Shown piece by piece: positions 32,338 to 45,689 of a DNA stretch of 64,000 bases; the first letter of the stretch is position 1, and each line of letters opens with the position of its first letter. The DNA comes from Taeniopygia guttata. Lineage: Eukaryota > Chordata > Aves > Passeriformes > Estrildidae. Both the position numbers and the translations under genes were made by a program. The DNA is taken from NCBI RefSeq assembly GCF_048771995.1, contig NC_133032.1, positions 16,620,501 through 16,684,500 on the forward strand, read 5' to 3'. The notes under the pieces were generated by a model that did no database searches, was not told the origin of the DNA, and was given only the letters and a program-made list of their open reading frames with translations.

Positions 32338-32462
32338 CTGTGAGGAAGGACTGGGGGTTGAAAGAATTGATATCCAGACAACACTGGGGAGGGTGAGATC
32401 TTGAGGCTAGGAGTCAAGCTCACAGCAGCGCAGAAGTTGTTCACTGCACCGGAATGGTTAAA
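32338..32462 (-). pseudogene. dynein relic block 6 (V-V-W-I-S, F-N-P-Q-S-F-L-T), nonsense and frameshift
   Basis: 125 nt with acceptor ttttgtttctag and donor ACAG|gtagga. The homologous frame reads S-E-Q-L-L-R, E-L-D-S, a TAG at 32407-32409 where the family has Trp, then L-P-S-V-V-W-I-S. About one base is missing, and F-N-P-Q-S-F-L-T continues in the next frame. The split after F-L-T fits the family. It lies 9.4 kb from block 5, so that intron is long or has been expanded by insertions. A different frame is open across the whole block by chance. Confidence 0.88.
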
Positions 32463-35400
32463 CTAGAAACAAAATAAGAGGGGAAAAAATAGCTGAGGGA
32501 CGAATAATCATGAGTTTCACTTTAAATTGTAGCTCTACGTTTGTTTCCAAACCAACACCTATAGGCAAGGGAACAATGTTATCAATGGGAGGAACAGAAT
32601 TTCGTACATCTTGCTACAAACGCAGCTGAAGTGACCTAATTTACTGTATTAGATCTTAGGCTGCGAACAGCTTCTTGCTTTTCAGTTGTTATAAAGTTCC
32701 ATGCAAAACACAGCAAAGAGGACAATGTTTTCATAGTGCTCTTAAATCTTCAGAAGAGTCACCTAAGATGTGGAGCTAAGACAAAGGTTTAAATCTCCCA
32801 CCAGCTTGCTTTCAGGCAGGGGAGTTTGACCCGGATTTCTTTCTTCTGAGACAAAGCTTTAAGAAATGCAGAGGCTTTTGGTAGCAAAAGGTACACAGTA
32901 TGAATAACACCAGGGCATAAAGGTGTAAAAATGGTGCCACTTCTATCAAAGTCCAGGTCGCTGCTGAGCACGGGGTGTTGCTGCAATAGCAGAGACTGGC
33001 TAGAGAAAGGGGTTCTGCTGCATGCCAAAATGAATGCAAAAATGAACTGGCATATAATTATATTTCTATCTGTAGCTTTTAAAGGTGCTGTAGATGTGAC
33101 AGGTTGTCTTTGGTATTGTAAAACCCAATTAAATTGGCTAGCTTTTAGCAAATTTTTTAGCAAAAATATTTTATAAAAGATTTTTTAAAAATCTTTTGCT
33201 GCAAAAGATTGATTCTGGTTGAAACATCTACCCAAAATCAAATGGAAAAAGGCTGTGTGTTTTTCTCTCTCATGGCACAGAACTCCTCTTAAAGACATTG
33301 TTGAGGCTTTAAAAGGACTGGGGAAATCTAGCATGACTTATTTACTCCTTATGTTGGTGTGTTGTACTAGAAGGAGCCACTTGGCATACTTCCACACACC
33401 CTTACACATTGTGAAGTCAAAATGGGAGAGAAGTGTGTCCACTCACCCTGGAGCCATCTTCCAAAACCCTTGAAAGAAGCAGAAATGCAGGTCCCTTGGA
33501 CACAGAGATGCACAGATGCTGGGGGGTTTTTTTTGGTTTGGTTTTTTTTGGGTTTTTTTTTTGTTTTTTTTGTTTTTTTTTTTTTGTGGAGGTAGGGGTT
33601 TCTTAAGCTGAAAGAGCCCCTAAGAGTCAAGCATTACAGTACTGAGCCCAAGACCCTTTGTAGCTTTAGCCTCACACCTAAAAGATTGTATACACTGAAA
33701 ATACATACAAAGCCTTGGGCAAGCTTGGAAATGAACATCAACCTGTCAGCATACAGCAGGATTATTTTTGCAGTTTCCATACTTTCAAGACAAGGGTACA
33801 TCTTTTTCCCCTCCCTAAAAAGCAGTGATTTGCAGTGGTTTGGCTAATTCACATTACCTGGCTTCTTGTTATTGACATAAGGCAAGAAGAGCTTCTGCCA
33901 TGATGCAATTAGAAAAAGACAACATCTCTCAGCCACTCAGAAATTAACCTTATTTAACTTCATTGTCACTAAATCCACAGACTAACTCTGTTTGTGCTGT
34001 TATGTCACACTGCAGAGAAAAACCATCTGGTTTTGGCTGTGAAGATGGTATCTCTGCTGCTCGAGTGCTGAGTTCTTTTCCTAGTGTTGCCATGCGTTTC
34101 CTCTGTGACCTTAGGAAATTCAGTCTTCCCCTGTTTCTCTTTTTAAAGCATAGAAATCCTCTCCAGGCTTTCCCTTGCAGTCTGATCCAGTCTGGAAAAG
34201 AAAATAAAGTGTGTTTTTTTATTATTGGCTAAACTGAATTTGGCAATGGACAGATGTTCACTTTGCATACAGCTGTGCTGGCTGAAGATATTTTTTTTCT
34301 GTCTTTCTGGAGGCTAAATTAACACTGATAGAAAATTCTGTGGTCATCAGATAGAAAACACTTTAGAAATAGGAATTATTGTGGGTTGGATTTTGAGAAT
34401 TGCTGTCAGCCACAGCTGAAATCAGTGGAAGCTGTGGGCTGAAAAATCCTTAACTACAATAGTTTACATGAATGTAGAAATAGTTAATGGCTAACACAGG
34501 ATATTGTATCAATCTCCAGTAAAAGCTCTCAGGTAAATACAAAAGGTAGATGTGGTGGAATGCTCCTGTATGGTATTTTTTTTTTTGCCTGTGTTATTTT
34601 TTGATGTTTCATTTTTTTTAACTGCAGAATGCAGGTCTGAGGACATACTGCATAGAAGGCTACAAGCTTTCATCATAGGGTGTCTGACTATTTTCTAATG
34701 ATGCAAAATAGGTTTTCAGTTAGTATTGTGAATTCTTAGGGCAAAATGAGAGCAATTTACCTAATATTTCTTGTTCTACACCTATGAAATTAATTTACTA
34801 TATGTGAAGGAAGGGGGGACACTGTGGAACTAAATCAAAAACTAAATAATAATGATGAAGCTTTTAAAAGAGAATGTCTCACAATCTGACATAAGTAGTA
34901 AGATTGTAGCTGTGCACTATTACTATAATTAAATTACATTATGCTATTGCATTAAACTAATCCGTCAGTAATACTGTACTTAGCAGCAAGAATTTGTCAC
35001 ATAAACATTACGTGTCTTTAAACTTCTGCATTTTGTCTTGCTAAATGCAGGGAAAATACAGAAATTGGAGGAGCAGAATACAACATGAAAAGCTATAGCG
35101 CTGGAAAAAGGCCAGCTGGTTCAACATGCCAGTCCTTTTAAAGCAGGTAAGTAGCGTGTTAGAATACATTTACCAAAAGGGTGGAACATGAGATGCATGC
35201 GTGAGGTGCCTGCTATTACTTTAAAAATGTTAGGTACTGATCTAAAAATTATCTTTCTAGCCTTTTCCCAAACAACAGGACACATAAGGCTAAATCAGAA
35301 GCTGCTGAGAGTAAACTGTTAAGAAAAACATGCAAATAATAACTGAAATGAAGCTGCAGTCTTTTATCTGAACAGAGGCAGAAAAAGAAGGGGGCTACGG

Positions 35401-38400
35401 ATCACTGAGACTATGATCAGTGAAACAGCAGCTGATCAGAGAGGTGCAGTCTTTAGAACAATGTTAGCTTTTGCAGACCTAGGAAGCATAATATTTTTCA
35501 AACTGAAGACTTCATTCCCATCGTAACAGATCAAACCATCTTTCAGAACAGCAGATCCTGTCCTCTCTGCCTGGTAAGCTGTTGTACATTTATTCTGTTG
35601 CTAGTTCTTTTCCAAACGAGTTACTGGTGCTTTCATCCACATCCTCTTGACAGCTATCCCTTTCTCACCTTTGCAAAATACAGACTGTGTTAATTGTTCC
35701 TTTTTGTAATCATGCACAATTACTCGGATTTTAGCAAAAACTATCATGGAAAATTACAAGCAGATTTCTGCCCCTTTGCTTAACTCTCCTATAGATAGCA
35801 TACAGATGCACACTATAAATTTACTGTATGCCAAACTGCTGTAACTAGGACTACAGCATTTGCTGTCCTTCCTGTATTTGCCTCTGCCTTAAATTGTTCA
35901 CTGAACCATCCCAGTCTGCACTCCCTGTGATCTAATTGTGCCAGCAATATGCCGGGATGGACATGCTGTTTGTTAAGGATTCAGATGAATACAGGGGTTC
36001 TCTTCCAGCTCCTGGGGGTAGGAACAGGATGAAAACATTGCGAGACTTTATTAAGTCTTAGAAGACTGCCATCCCTTGCCTCTGGCAGCTTCAGGGGTGG
36101 GAGTTAGCCTTTATAGGGAGTTTATAATCTGAAATACATATTTATGCTGTGTCCATCCTGAATAAGAATGCCCTCAGTAAAACTTAGGCTAGGCTGTAAT
36201 AATACTTTGCACTTCTTTGTTGCCTTTCATCTGAGCATTTCATTGTGCCTTTAAAAGCTTTCATTAGCTAAAATTCACAACCCTGTTGTGCAGTAACTGT
36301 GGATTAACACCTCCACCACATGCAAAATACAGTTCACAGAAGCAAGGACTGGAGTAAGTGGTTTTAAAAAGCTGGAAAGAATGGGGGTGTGTGGGGAAAT
36401 GGAATTGATTATTTCCGTATCTATGTGCTAGCTCTGTGTTTTCTATCTAAATATCTTAGACTTGGATTGATGTTCTGAATTTGTTCTGCTGCATTTTTAA
36501 ATGCTGATGTGTGGCAAATTTAGCATTGTTTCAAAATTCTGAAGATATTAATTTGCAGGTTAATTTATTATCCACTGGAAATCTTATCCTTTGATAACTG
36601 GATGCAGATGTAGCCATGAGAGTGATATAATTGCCTGTGGAGCTAGGTATGCATTTTAAGTATTGCTAAGCTACAGGGTCTAGTTTCCCTGGGATATGTA
36701 TGACTCTTGTGAATGCCAGTTACACACATTCCAGAGAAGAGAATATGCCCCTAAAGCTACAATGTCCTTCATGCATAGCCTCCAATCCTCTACAAAGCTT
36801 ACATTTCACAGGATTCAACATTATTGGTTCTTTTGGGATCAATGAGAAACTCACCACCCATCTCCAGTATCTCTGAATTACAGAGCAGAACCAGATCAAA
36901 CACAGAAGAGTTCCCTCATTTATCCTGCCTCTGTAATACATCAGAGTGTGTGCTGCATTCATTTTGTGTAGGCGGGCTGGTGTCTAATGTACTCTGTGAA
37001 CATATTTATAAAGGATTAACCTGTGCCTGGTGTTCCTAAAAACTGATTTATTTTAAATACATATTTTATTCTACTTGTCTCAACCATACAAATCATTCCT
37101 GCTTAGCTTTGATGTTAGTCATTTTTGCTGCAGTGTAATGCACTGCACATTATCAGTAGTCCTGCTATGTATGACAGGCTTTCTTCCCCCAGCCAATACT
37201 TCTCAGTGCATTGTATCACCTGCGTCTGAAAATTTTAACCTGCAGTGAAAGCGTTCACTAATAGAATGTACTGCTTAGCAAACGCTGGAACACTGAGGGT
37301 TTGAATGGGGTGCTGTTGCTTTCAAAGTGTTTAGAAGCAAACTGGGTGTAGAAGGTCAGGAATCATAGGTGCTGGGAAGGACCTGGATTCACTTTGTGCA
37401 CACACGCTCTGACCTGGCACCTTCATGCTAAGAAGGAGCCAGTAAAGCTCCTGGACTGCAAACAGTTGCAGCCCTACCTCTCACCAGCCCCAAGTTAATA
37501 ATGTATATTTAAAATTATTTACTTTGATACAGGCATTATTTAAAAATTTGTGTTGTATAGGAAAAGGTTTAAAAGGAAATACTAATGAATAGCTTGGCAA
37601 CAGGGAATTCTTGCCTTCACCTGCAGTACATAAAGAGAACTCCAAAATGTGAAGGGCAGTTTGAGAAGTTGCTGACTAGGAACTTGGGATAAAACTGAAG
37701 AAGGGCAGACTTCTGATGAAGGATTAAGGGTAATTTATTGATGTTATCCACCATAGGGAAAATGACCAAAGCAAACAGTAGAAAACCTATTTCTTCAGAT
37801 GTTTGACAGCCAGACTTAAGGTTTCTTCTCACCTTGATCTCCAACCAAGAATTCAGGGCTTGGTTTGGTTTTGGCATTTTGGTTTTTATTTTGTATCAGC
37901 CTATACTGAGATAGCAACTGTGTGAGAAAGCTTACAGAGTTTTCCGTATCTTCTGAAAGGAACGGTGGTACTTTGATTATACTTTTGTTGCTCATTTGAT
38001 TGCCATTGAATTCAAGAAGTGCAGGCCACTATAAATTCTGTTCTTGATACCACAGTTTTTGTATATTATTTGTATTATTTTTTGTATAATCAGTCCATCT
38101 TATCTGGATATAAGAAAACACTAAAATCAGTATGTGCAGCATGGGGAGGAAGATTCTTCTCAGCAGCCCATCAGTCAGTTTTTCTAGTTCATTTTCTTCC
38201 CCATTGTTCAAATACTAACTCAGAAGCTTGCAAATGTTTCTGTTTCTTGCCAAGACAGTGGTTCTTTTGCCCTGGCACACATAAATGTTTTTTTCCCTTT
38301 TCTTGTGTTTTGAGTGCAGCTGAACAACAAATTTCTCTCTGTTTAACAAGCAACTTCCTCATATTAAAAGTTTTTTCCAAACCAAACTATCTTTTTTTTT

Positions 38401-41400
38401 TTTTTTTTATTTCAGCACAGTTCCGCATTTGTATTTGTTAATTAAATACTGACAAGGGAAAAACAGCAAGTGCAGCAATATTGTGTGTTTGTGGGCTTTC
38501 AGAACAGCCCCTCTGGGACCTGAGCCTGTCTGTCTCATGGAGCCACGGCAACAGCCATTCTTTGAGAGGTAAGCCAGTAAGACAGCAAGTTGGTATTCGT
38601 GGAACAAGAGTGGCTCCTTCAAAAGAAATCTAACCTCTTTTCTGCCATTCCATGTGCTTTAGACTCAGAAATTTTAATGCAAACTACACCCATTTTACAC
38701 CCCTCCCTGAAATGAAGATAGTTTTGTTTTACAGCAGCAAAATAATTTGCTGCCTATTTTCTCACCAATGTAAGAGACTCCCTTTAAGTGGAAGTTGGCT
38801 CATGGGAGGCCAAAGGAGAACATGGATAGATAGATGGATGTGTGTGTACATGCATCTGGAGTTCTTTTGTTCTCTCCCTGCTAGCTTTGACTGTTAAAAC
38901 AGCCATTTCAGTAATTTCTTGGCTGGCTTTGCAGGGAATAAAATCTTGGTCTTTGCTGCTCCTGGAAGAGAGGTTGTCATAATGTTGCTCCCCCACTTGA
39001 CTGACAGACACCTTTGCGAACACACAGCATGTTTCATCTCAAAGCACTCGATGAATATCCTTAACCCCCCCCTCTGGACCAGCCCACCTCTACTTGCAAT
39101 GCTCCTTGTCTTTTCTCACAGGATCGCAATCCTTGCCTTTTGTTCCTCCTTCTCAGGAGTTAATACCTCCCCACCTTACAAGTCAGCAGCAGATTCTGTC
39201 AGTTTAAAACCCTAAATAACAAACCCTCCTACCCTGAAGGCCTTTTCCTTTCAAGCCTGTATTTTTCTAGCCTGTGAGGGAGTCAGTGCCATAACCCTGA
39301 TTTTTCATGGAATAGTTTCTAAGCCTGTATCTGTGTATCATGAATATCTTCCAAAGAAGGAATGAACATCCCGTCTTCTGGCAGCTCGTGTATTTTGTGC
39401 CTTCCTGCCCTCCCTCCCCACCATCCTCTGCTCCTTATATGCCCCTTCACGTCATCCCCTCTACATGTGATATCTCCTTTCAAATCCTCATTCACTGCTG
39501 CTCTTACCTCAGCCTGCTCCAGCTGTTGCCTCTGTTAAACATTTTTTGCCTCTGTTAAGGTGTCCCACTGTTGGTCTTTTGCAGATTTCCAGAAAGCTGG
39601 GTGACCTGTGACACAAGTTTCCAGTCTTTCCTCCACAATCTGTTTCCCTATCTGTTGAATTCCTGTGACCTGAAAAAGAAAGCAGAAGCTTGTTTCTTTT
39701 CTTTTTACCTCATTTAAGATCTCTGGCATCACATCCCCACCTTTCTAGCTGAGGGGTTTTTCGGCAGTCTGTGGTATTGCTTCTTGTTTCCTAAAATGCT
39801 GCTGTTAAGAAATACTAGACACATCTGCCCTGGCGATAGTTGAGTATATCTAAGCCAGAGACAGGAGACTGCTGGCTTAGAGGCAAGAGGTGACACCTCC
39901 ACAGAAATATGAAATAGGTGACATACAGGGCCAGCTTATAAAGGGAAGCATTAACAGAATTCGTGTTCATTTCAAAGACACAGAAAATTATCCTGAAGAT
40001 ACACTGAAGATCTGAGATTGCTAGACGATCTGTCATTTTATCACTTGTGTCTGCTGTTTCTGACACGTTTGCTGAGCCCAACATGCTTAAACTGTGCACG
40101 TATTCTGATTTTTCCCTTTATCTTCTCACTCTGTCCCACCTTACTTTAAAATGTTAGCTGCTTAGAAATCAAAGGAGTTTTTTCAAATAGCTCAGATGGT
40201 GACATGTCAGGTATATATAAGAGACAGAGGGGTTTGAAACAGGAGGATAAAACTATCATGACGACTGAGGCCTCCACATGCTTTGCAGCATGCATGACAG
40301 GGAGGATGTCCTTCTCTGGAGGAAGCTTACAGCTCCTGCTACTGACAATTACTATGGGGTTTTAGACATGACAGTGATTCAAGTTTTGTTTTCAGTCTCT
40401 GTTGGTTTTTCTTTCACCTCCCCAAACCCAAGGGACTGACAGCCAGGCTCAGCTGACCACTCCACCAGTCCTGTGTATGTGTAACCTCTCTGGTACCTCT
40501 TTCACCTGCTCTGCAGTCCCTCCCTGCACACGCTGTGTTCCAGCAGGGAGGCTGTCTTGGAGCCCAGCTGCATAACACTGCTTCACAGCAATGATTTTGC
40601 TCCCTGGTGACTCACTGCATTTTGCACCTGATAGTAAAAGATAATCTGTCACCTTAAATCCTACTAGTTCTGCAAGATAGCTTTTATATAATCAGTGGGT
40701 ACTTTTACCCTCTTTTGTCCAAACATGAATATAAGGTCCAGCTTGAATCCCCCATATATTTTTTTAAAGAAAGCAGCTGTGTTGTCCTTCAGGAAAACAG
40801 CTTGTAATTTAGCATTACTGTGTTATATCCCCTAGGCAACGCTTTCTGTCTTCAGGACATATATTTATCACAGACATCACAGTATCTCTATGGTGGTTTA
40901 GTTTTCCATCAAGCAAAGCTAAAAGAGCATTTAATTCCGTAAAGCTCTGATTGATCTCCACCACAATGTACCTCTGGTGCTTTTCTCAATGTCTCCTCTG
41001 CTGAACAAGATTTCTTCTTCCACTTTTGATCTCTCAGAAGTCTGAACTGATCTCAGAAGTGTGGGCTTGCTTTGCCTTCTAGCGCTACCCGACTTTGAGC
41101 TTGGCAGAGCTTTCCTGTCCTTTGGTCAGCTCTGGAGTCCTGGTTAGCTCCATCAGCCAGTGGCTCTTTGCCTCACTCAGGAGGCTACCAGTGGAGAATT
41201 GAGTGTATGTAAGCAAGTAAATAATTTGCCAGCCTTGGATGGCTTTCACTTTTTGTTTTCAGTTTCATTTTTGATATTATAAAACAGTCATAGAGAGTAG
41301 ATAGATGGACACTTCCTAAGGTGTTAAATTAAGATGAACAGAAACATCACAGCCCCACTACTTGCTCTGAAACTTTTCTCTGTTCTTAACAGAAGCTACT

Positions 41401-41829
41401 TTGTTAATTGCTCCTTCTTCTGGTGATCATTTCACCCTCAGAATAGTGCCCTTTTATTGTTAAAAATTCTGATCCCAAAAAACACTAGAAACTAAGCTTC
41501 GTCTTCTGCATAGCAGATACTGAGTGCTAAAGCATTTGTCAAATGTATTTGATCAGTGCACACAACTTGAGAAAAAGCAATCAAACAAGGAAGAAGTGGG
41601 AATGCAAATTTTAGAGAAATCTTTCAAAGTCTGCAGTAATTGGCAAGGTAAATGCAAGGCTCTTTCTGCTTTTCATAACACTGGTAATATCAGTTTATGA
41701 TAAAAACCTATTCTGAGTTACACAAGAAGGTAAGATATTTGCTCAAAAAATTCTTGCGTTTCAATTCTATTTTTTTATAATGGACATGAAGTGCCATCCA
41801 TGCTGAATGACTGTTGGCATTTGACTTAC
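32463..41829. other. decayed intron between dynein blocks 6 and 5
   Basis: About 9.4 kb where I see no coding segment on either strand. The reading frames listed at 37.6, 38.0 and 39.8 kb lack domains or splice context. A short stretch near 37.37 kb (aatcataggtgctgggaagg) resembles the 3' region of CR1 but is too short to call. Confidence 0.5.
33521..33587. repeat. T/G-rich low-complexity tract
   Basis: About 65 bases of T-runs separated by G or GG in the intron between dynein blocks 6 and 5. On the minus strand it reads as a Lys-rich frame of no meaning. Confidence 0.85.
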
Positions 41830-41946
41830 CACAGAGCAACTGTATGTTGATGGATAAGCCAGTCTCATCCAAGTGTCAGGAAGATTATAAAAAAAAAGAA
41901 GAGCTGTCTGTAGTTGCTCCATCTCTGAGGAGATTGCCAACTCACT
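41830..41946 (-). pseudogene. dynein relic block 5 (E-L-A-I-S-S to Y-P-S)
   Basis: Acceptor ttttcttttgttag, donor GTG|gtaagt. Open frame reading E-L-A-I-S-S-E-M-E-Q-L-Q-T-A-L, N-L-P-D-T-W-M-R-L-A-Y-P-S, close to the canonical E-L-T-I-T-S-D-M-E and V-P-D-T-W. A T9 run adds one residue compared with the family. The phase does not join cleanly to block 4 at the first acceptor AG. Using the AG two bases later (start 41944) would restore it. Confidence 0.9.
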
Positions 41947-43431
41947 CTAACAAAAGAAAACATTAGTGTGCTATTTGCGTCCCACAAAGAGACTGTGATA
42001 AGATGACATGATAAATGATAGAGGGCTTTTTTTTTTTCCCCCAGGAAAAACACATAAGGTAGATAAATTGTCAAGTGTAAAGAATATTTTGGCTCTTGCC
42101 ACTGGGGTGAGTAATTTATTTTTTAAAAAGGGGAAACAGTCAGAAAAACAAAAGTGTAGGTTCTGGGTGTTCACTCTAATTGCATTAAGTAATTATATGA
42201 TATAGTAATTCATATACATACACGTGGAAGCACCCACCTACGCATATGTACAGAGAGAAAATGATAAAGGGCCAAATTACTAACTTGCTTTCTGATATCC
42301 CACAGAAAATTGTACATGCAATCAAGCTACCATTCTGCTGGCTTGCTTGCACTAATGGCTATTTGAGTGCCCATGTTTTGTTACTCTGAATTAAAGATCG
42401 AAAAGAAGGTAATTTTAGGTGGCAAAAAAGGACGTCTCTAAAAAAACTAGCTCTATGAATTAGACTTTCAGAACCTACTTTTGGAACGCTATGCATTAAC
42501 TACAGCTCTGCATGGATTTACCACAATTGTCTGTGTAAATTGCTAGCAATGCCTAAGAAGCTATTGGTTGCCCAGTTATGTGATTGAACATATATTACAT
42601 GTTAGTGCAGCAGGTACATTGCTGTTTGAGATTGCTAGATATTATGAAAATTTGGCCTTCTATGATGAAGAACATTACATGTTGCTCTTCGGCACTTTGT
42701 TGGTGCTGAAGAGACATATTATTACCAAAAATTGCCGAAGATGTGTGATGAGTTACCTACGTCCTTTTCACCTCAATTCACTGCACTCACCAGATGCACA
42801 GTGAGGCCAGGACTTGGGTGCCGCTGATGCTGCACCTTCACCTGCAGTTAACAGCCATCTCCTAATGACAGTCAAATGATGGCTTTGAAGATGTTGATCA
42901 TTTAACACAATCTGAACCATGTGCCTTTTCCAGCAGGCATCTATACAAAACAGTGTTAATTTTTTGCATCAGAAGGTCTCTTGAGGCATCCAACAGCTGC
43001 CTCCTTTCTCTCCTATAGATAGCCTAAAACACCAGTGAACATATACCATAACTAGCAACCAGATCTCTTTGCAGTTATAACAGAAGAGACAAATTTCTGC
43101 ACTGGCAGAAGAGAAGAATGTACCAAACTTACTTCCATGTCTGCACTGAAACGGGAATCAGACCATAATAAGAGGTCTTGCATTTTGCTTCCTAGTATGC
43201 AGAGAGAGGATTTCAGTGTCCTGAGCTGTTTAATGATATTTTTTTCTACACAAATTAAAAGAATTTGATATATGGAGATGAGTTACATGTTTGGAGTAGG
43301 CAATTTATGAAAGCCCAGTTTTGAAATAAATGAAAAATAATTTCCCCAAGTATCACTTACACTGTTACTGGCATTTACACCGATGCTATTTAAAGCCATG
43401 CATCCCCTCAGATTAGTAAAACAAAACTTAC

Positions 43432-43504
43432 ATCTTCAGACCTAAGTTAAGTTCTTGGAGAGAATGCCTTACCTTATCTATGAGCAGATCCAGTCTTTCA
43501 TATT
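43432..43504 (-). pseudogene. dynein relic block 4 (E-Y-E-R-L to L-G-L-K)
   Basis: 73 nt with acceptor tttgttttccag and donor AT|gtaagt. It reads Y-E-R-L-D-L-L-I-D-K, then H-S-L-Q-E-L-N-L-G-L-K, matching the family's E-C-E-R-M-N and R-S-L-K-E-L-D-L-G-L-K. A GTAAGG within the block looks like a donor but is in coding sequence. The preceding linker exon (E-E-R-T-P-Y-like) was not found with confidence. Confidence 0.85.
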
Positions 43505-44184
43505 CTGGAAAACAAATCAGTTTGTGTGAGTATCATTCTGCTGGTATTTGAGTACAATATCTGATCTTCCTTTCCTCTGAAAGATTTTTTTTCTTTATAT
43601 CGTCTAGCTCTGCCTCCATCCTCAAGAGATAACATGTTGCATGAGGCAACTGTCTTTTGTACCTACAATTACATACATGTAAAGGAAATTATAAAAACTG
43701 CATAAATGTAAAGGTAATTATAAACTTTGTGTATCTTAAGTTTATGCAATGAAAGCATTTCTGTGCCTTCATGTCATAGGGTGAAGGATATGGAGGATTT
43801 ATTCTGTGAAATGGAGGAGAGGAAAACCTGTGCACATCCATGCTGTTAGGAAGAAAAGCAAATTCTGCCTTATAGTTTGGAAATAATGGCATTTTGCAAC
43901 CTGACAAAGGATCCTAAATGGCACAATGCTATTAATATATTGTAACATTCCAGCAAGATCTTTTTTTTTATGTGGTGCAAAATAATGCATATATTTGTCT
44001 GACGTATACTAGAGATTCTTCACTGCAAATTTCAGATTTAATCCCTGCAAAAAAACAGGTATTAAAATATCTAATTCTATTGAAATTGGTGTCTGTAGGG
44101 GGAAGAAAACCCCAAATAAACCCATAGACATAGGCAAAAACTGTCTCATGACAAATTTGAAGCCTGCCCTGTGTTTTGACTGAC

Positions 44185-44435
44185 CTTGTCTTCCACAGCT
44201 TGGGAAACTCCTTCTGCAGTCACTCCTTAGTGACTGAGTATTTGAATTGCAGCTCTAATGGCATATGGAGTATGTTGTCTGCAAGTGTTACAAAAGCAAT
44301 ATCCACATTGGGGTGCAGGCCATAACGTATGGCACTTTGGGGAGGTAGTATTTTATCCATATTTTTATGGTAGCCTTCATAATCCAGGTTTGAAGAGACT
44401 GCAAACCCTGAAGCAAGCACTGACTTCCTATCAAA
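44185..44435 (-). pseudogene. dynein relic block 3 (N-L-D-Y-E-G-Y-H, Y-G-L-H-P-N)
   Basis: Acceptor ttttgacag is intact. The frame reads L-A-S-G-F, N-L-D-Y-E-G-Y-H, L-P-P-Q-S, Y-G-L-H-P-N and L-E-L-Q, all diagnostic. After L-E-L-Q the frame meets TGA at 44220-44222, while the other frame resumes G-V-T-A-E-G-V-S-Q-A-V-E-D-K up to a possible donor AAG|gtcagt at 44184. The Q-A-V-E-D-K end resembles the variable linker of DNAH9/11/17 in length and charge. Confidence 0.9.
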
Positions 44436-45344
44436 CTGTCAAAAAAATAATAAAAACCTTGTCACTAAGACACTGCTGGCAATCCTCACTAGACAGAATA
44501 TGGAACCTGCTTAGGCATAAATGAAATAGTTCTATTATGGAGCCATTGTTGAGAACAAGACTTTTATATCACTATTATATCCGTGGAAATTAATCTAATT
44601 TGTTCCCCATTTTAATTAGCCCCTTTATGTCACACCCAAGGTCTAATGCTTGCAAGAAAAAAAAAAGAGGAATTTTTAAATAATCAAATTATCCTTCTGA
44701 AAGAAAACAGCAGGAAGATAATTTTAATTTAAAAACAAAGAGACAGGAATATTTTTAAAAGAAAAATGTTATTTCTTCCAAATTATGAAGTGCTGCTCTC
44801 TGGTGTAACATTATTATGCTGTGTAGCAACTTATTAAATGAAGCAATTTATGGTAGCATCTCTGAAAGATGCCATCCTTTATTGAAATGAAAGTAATAGC
44901 ATAAGGACTGTAAAATAAAAAGACAGAATATCTTCTTTTAGACCATTACAAAAATACATGTATTGTCTATTTGAAAATCAATATAGTATCATAAAATAAA
45001 ATGGAGCTGTAGTATCATTATCATCATTTTTTCTATTTCAAATGGTTTGCTGAGAGCCAAATTGTGTCTTTTATGGAAAAAGAATGACAAATGGTTTAAT
45101 TTAATATCACATGCATGTGTATATATGAGCTGAAATTCTGCTACAACTCAAAGCTGTTAGGCAAATATTTTAGTATCACCACAAGTTTAAAAACAACAGA
45201 CATGTGGGAGTGCATCCATCTATTTACACTTGTACTGACTTAAAATTCAAAATGCTATTTGAAGCTTTTAAAGTACTGCTGTGGGATGTTGAATTACTGC
45301 TGAATTCTTACTGTTCTGAGATACCTTTCAACCTGCCAAGATGC

Positions 45345-45369
45345 ATGATGATGATAATAATAATAATAA
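45345..45369. repeat. (ATG)n/(TAA)n microsatellite
   Basis: ATG units pass into six or more ATA/TAA units just before a CpG island. Confidence 0.8.
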
Positions 45370-45689
45370 CAGCAGTAGTGTGGGGATCTTTAAAATAATG
45401 TGGGGCTTATTTCTGGAAGATAAATACCATTTTCACTAACCCCTGTTTTATGATTCAGCATTTCTAATACAATAAAGTAAAATAATGAAAGTAAAACAAC
45501 AACAGGTTTGTGTGGGCTGGGAAAGGGAAAACGAGCACGTGCAGTGTCAGAATTTCTGCAGAAATTGTAGGGGGAAAGAAAACCTCATGTAAGTGGCGCT
45601 TCCCTCTCTCTTCCCCACGGGGAAAATTCTTCCTCTTGTTTTTAGTGCTCGCTACAATTCCTTCTTTTATTCCTTTTTCTGATCTCGTC

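Noticed and set aside
42568-42804. 78-codon plus-strand frame with Y-D-E-E-H-Y
   Set aside because: No known domain, no splice context, and an isolated frame in AT-rich DNA.
43133-43145. 13-nt micro-exon with clean splice sites reading A-D-M-E on the minus strand
   Set aside because: The S-D-M-E segment of the dynein is already supplied by block 5 at 41.83-41.95 kb, so this is a chance match.
43930-44047. Candidate linker exon after acceptor ttttttgcag on the minus strand (E-I-C-S-E-E-S-L-V-Y-V)
   Set aside because: It has only vague similarity to the E-E-R-T-P-Y linker, no donor, and short homology. It was not strong enough to list as a dynein block.
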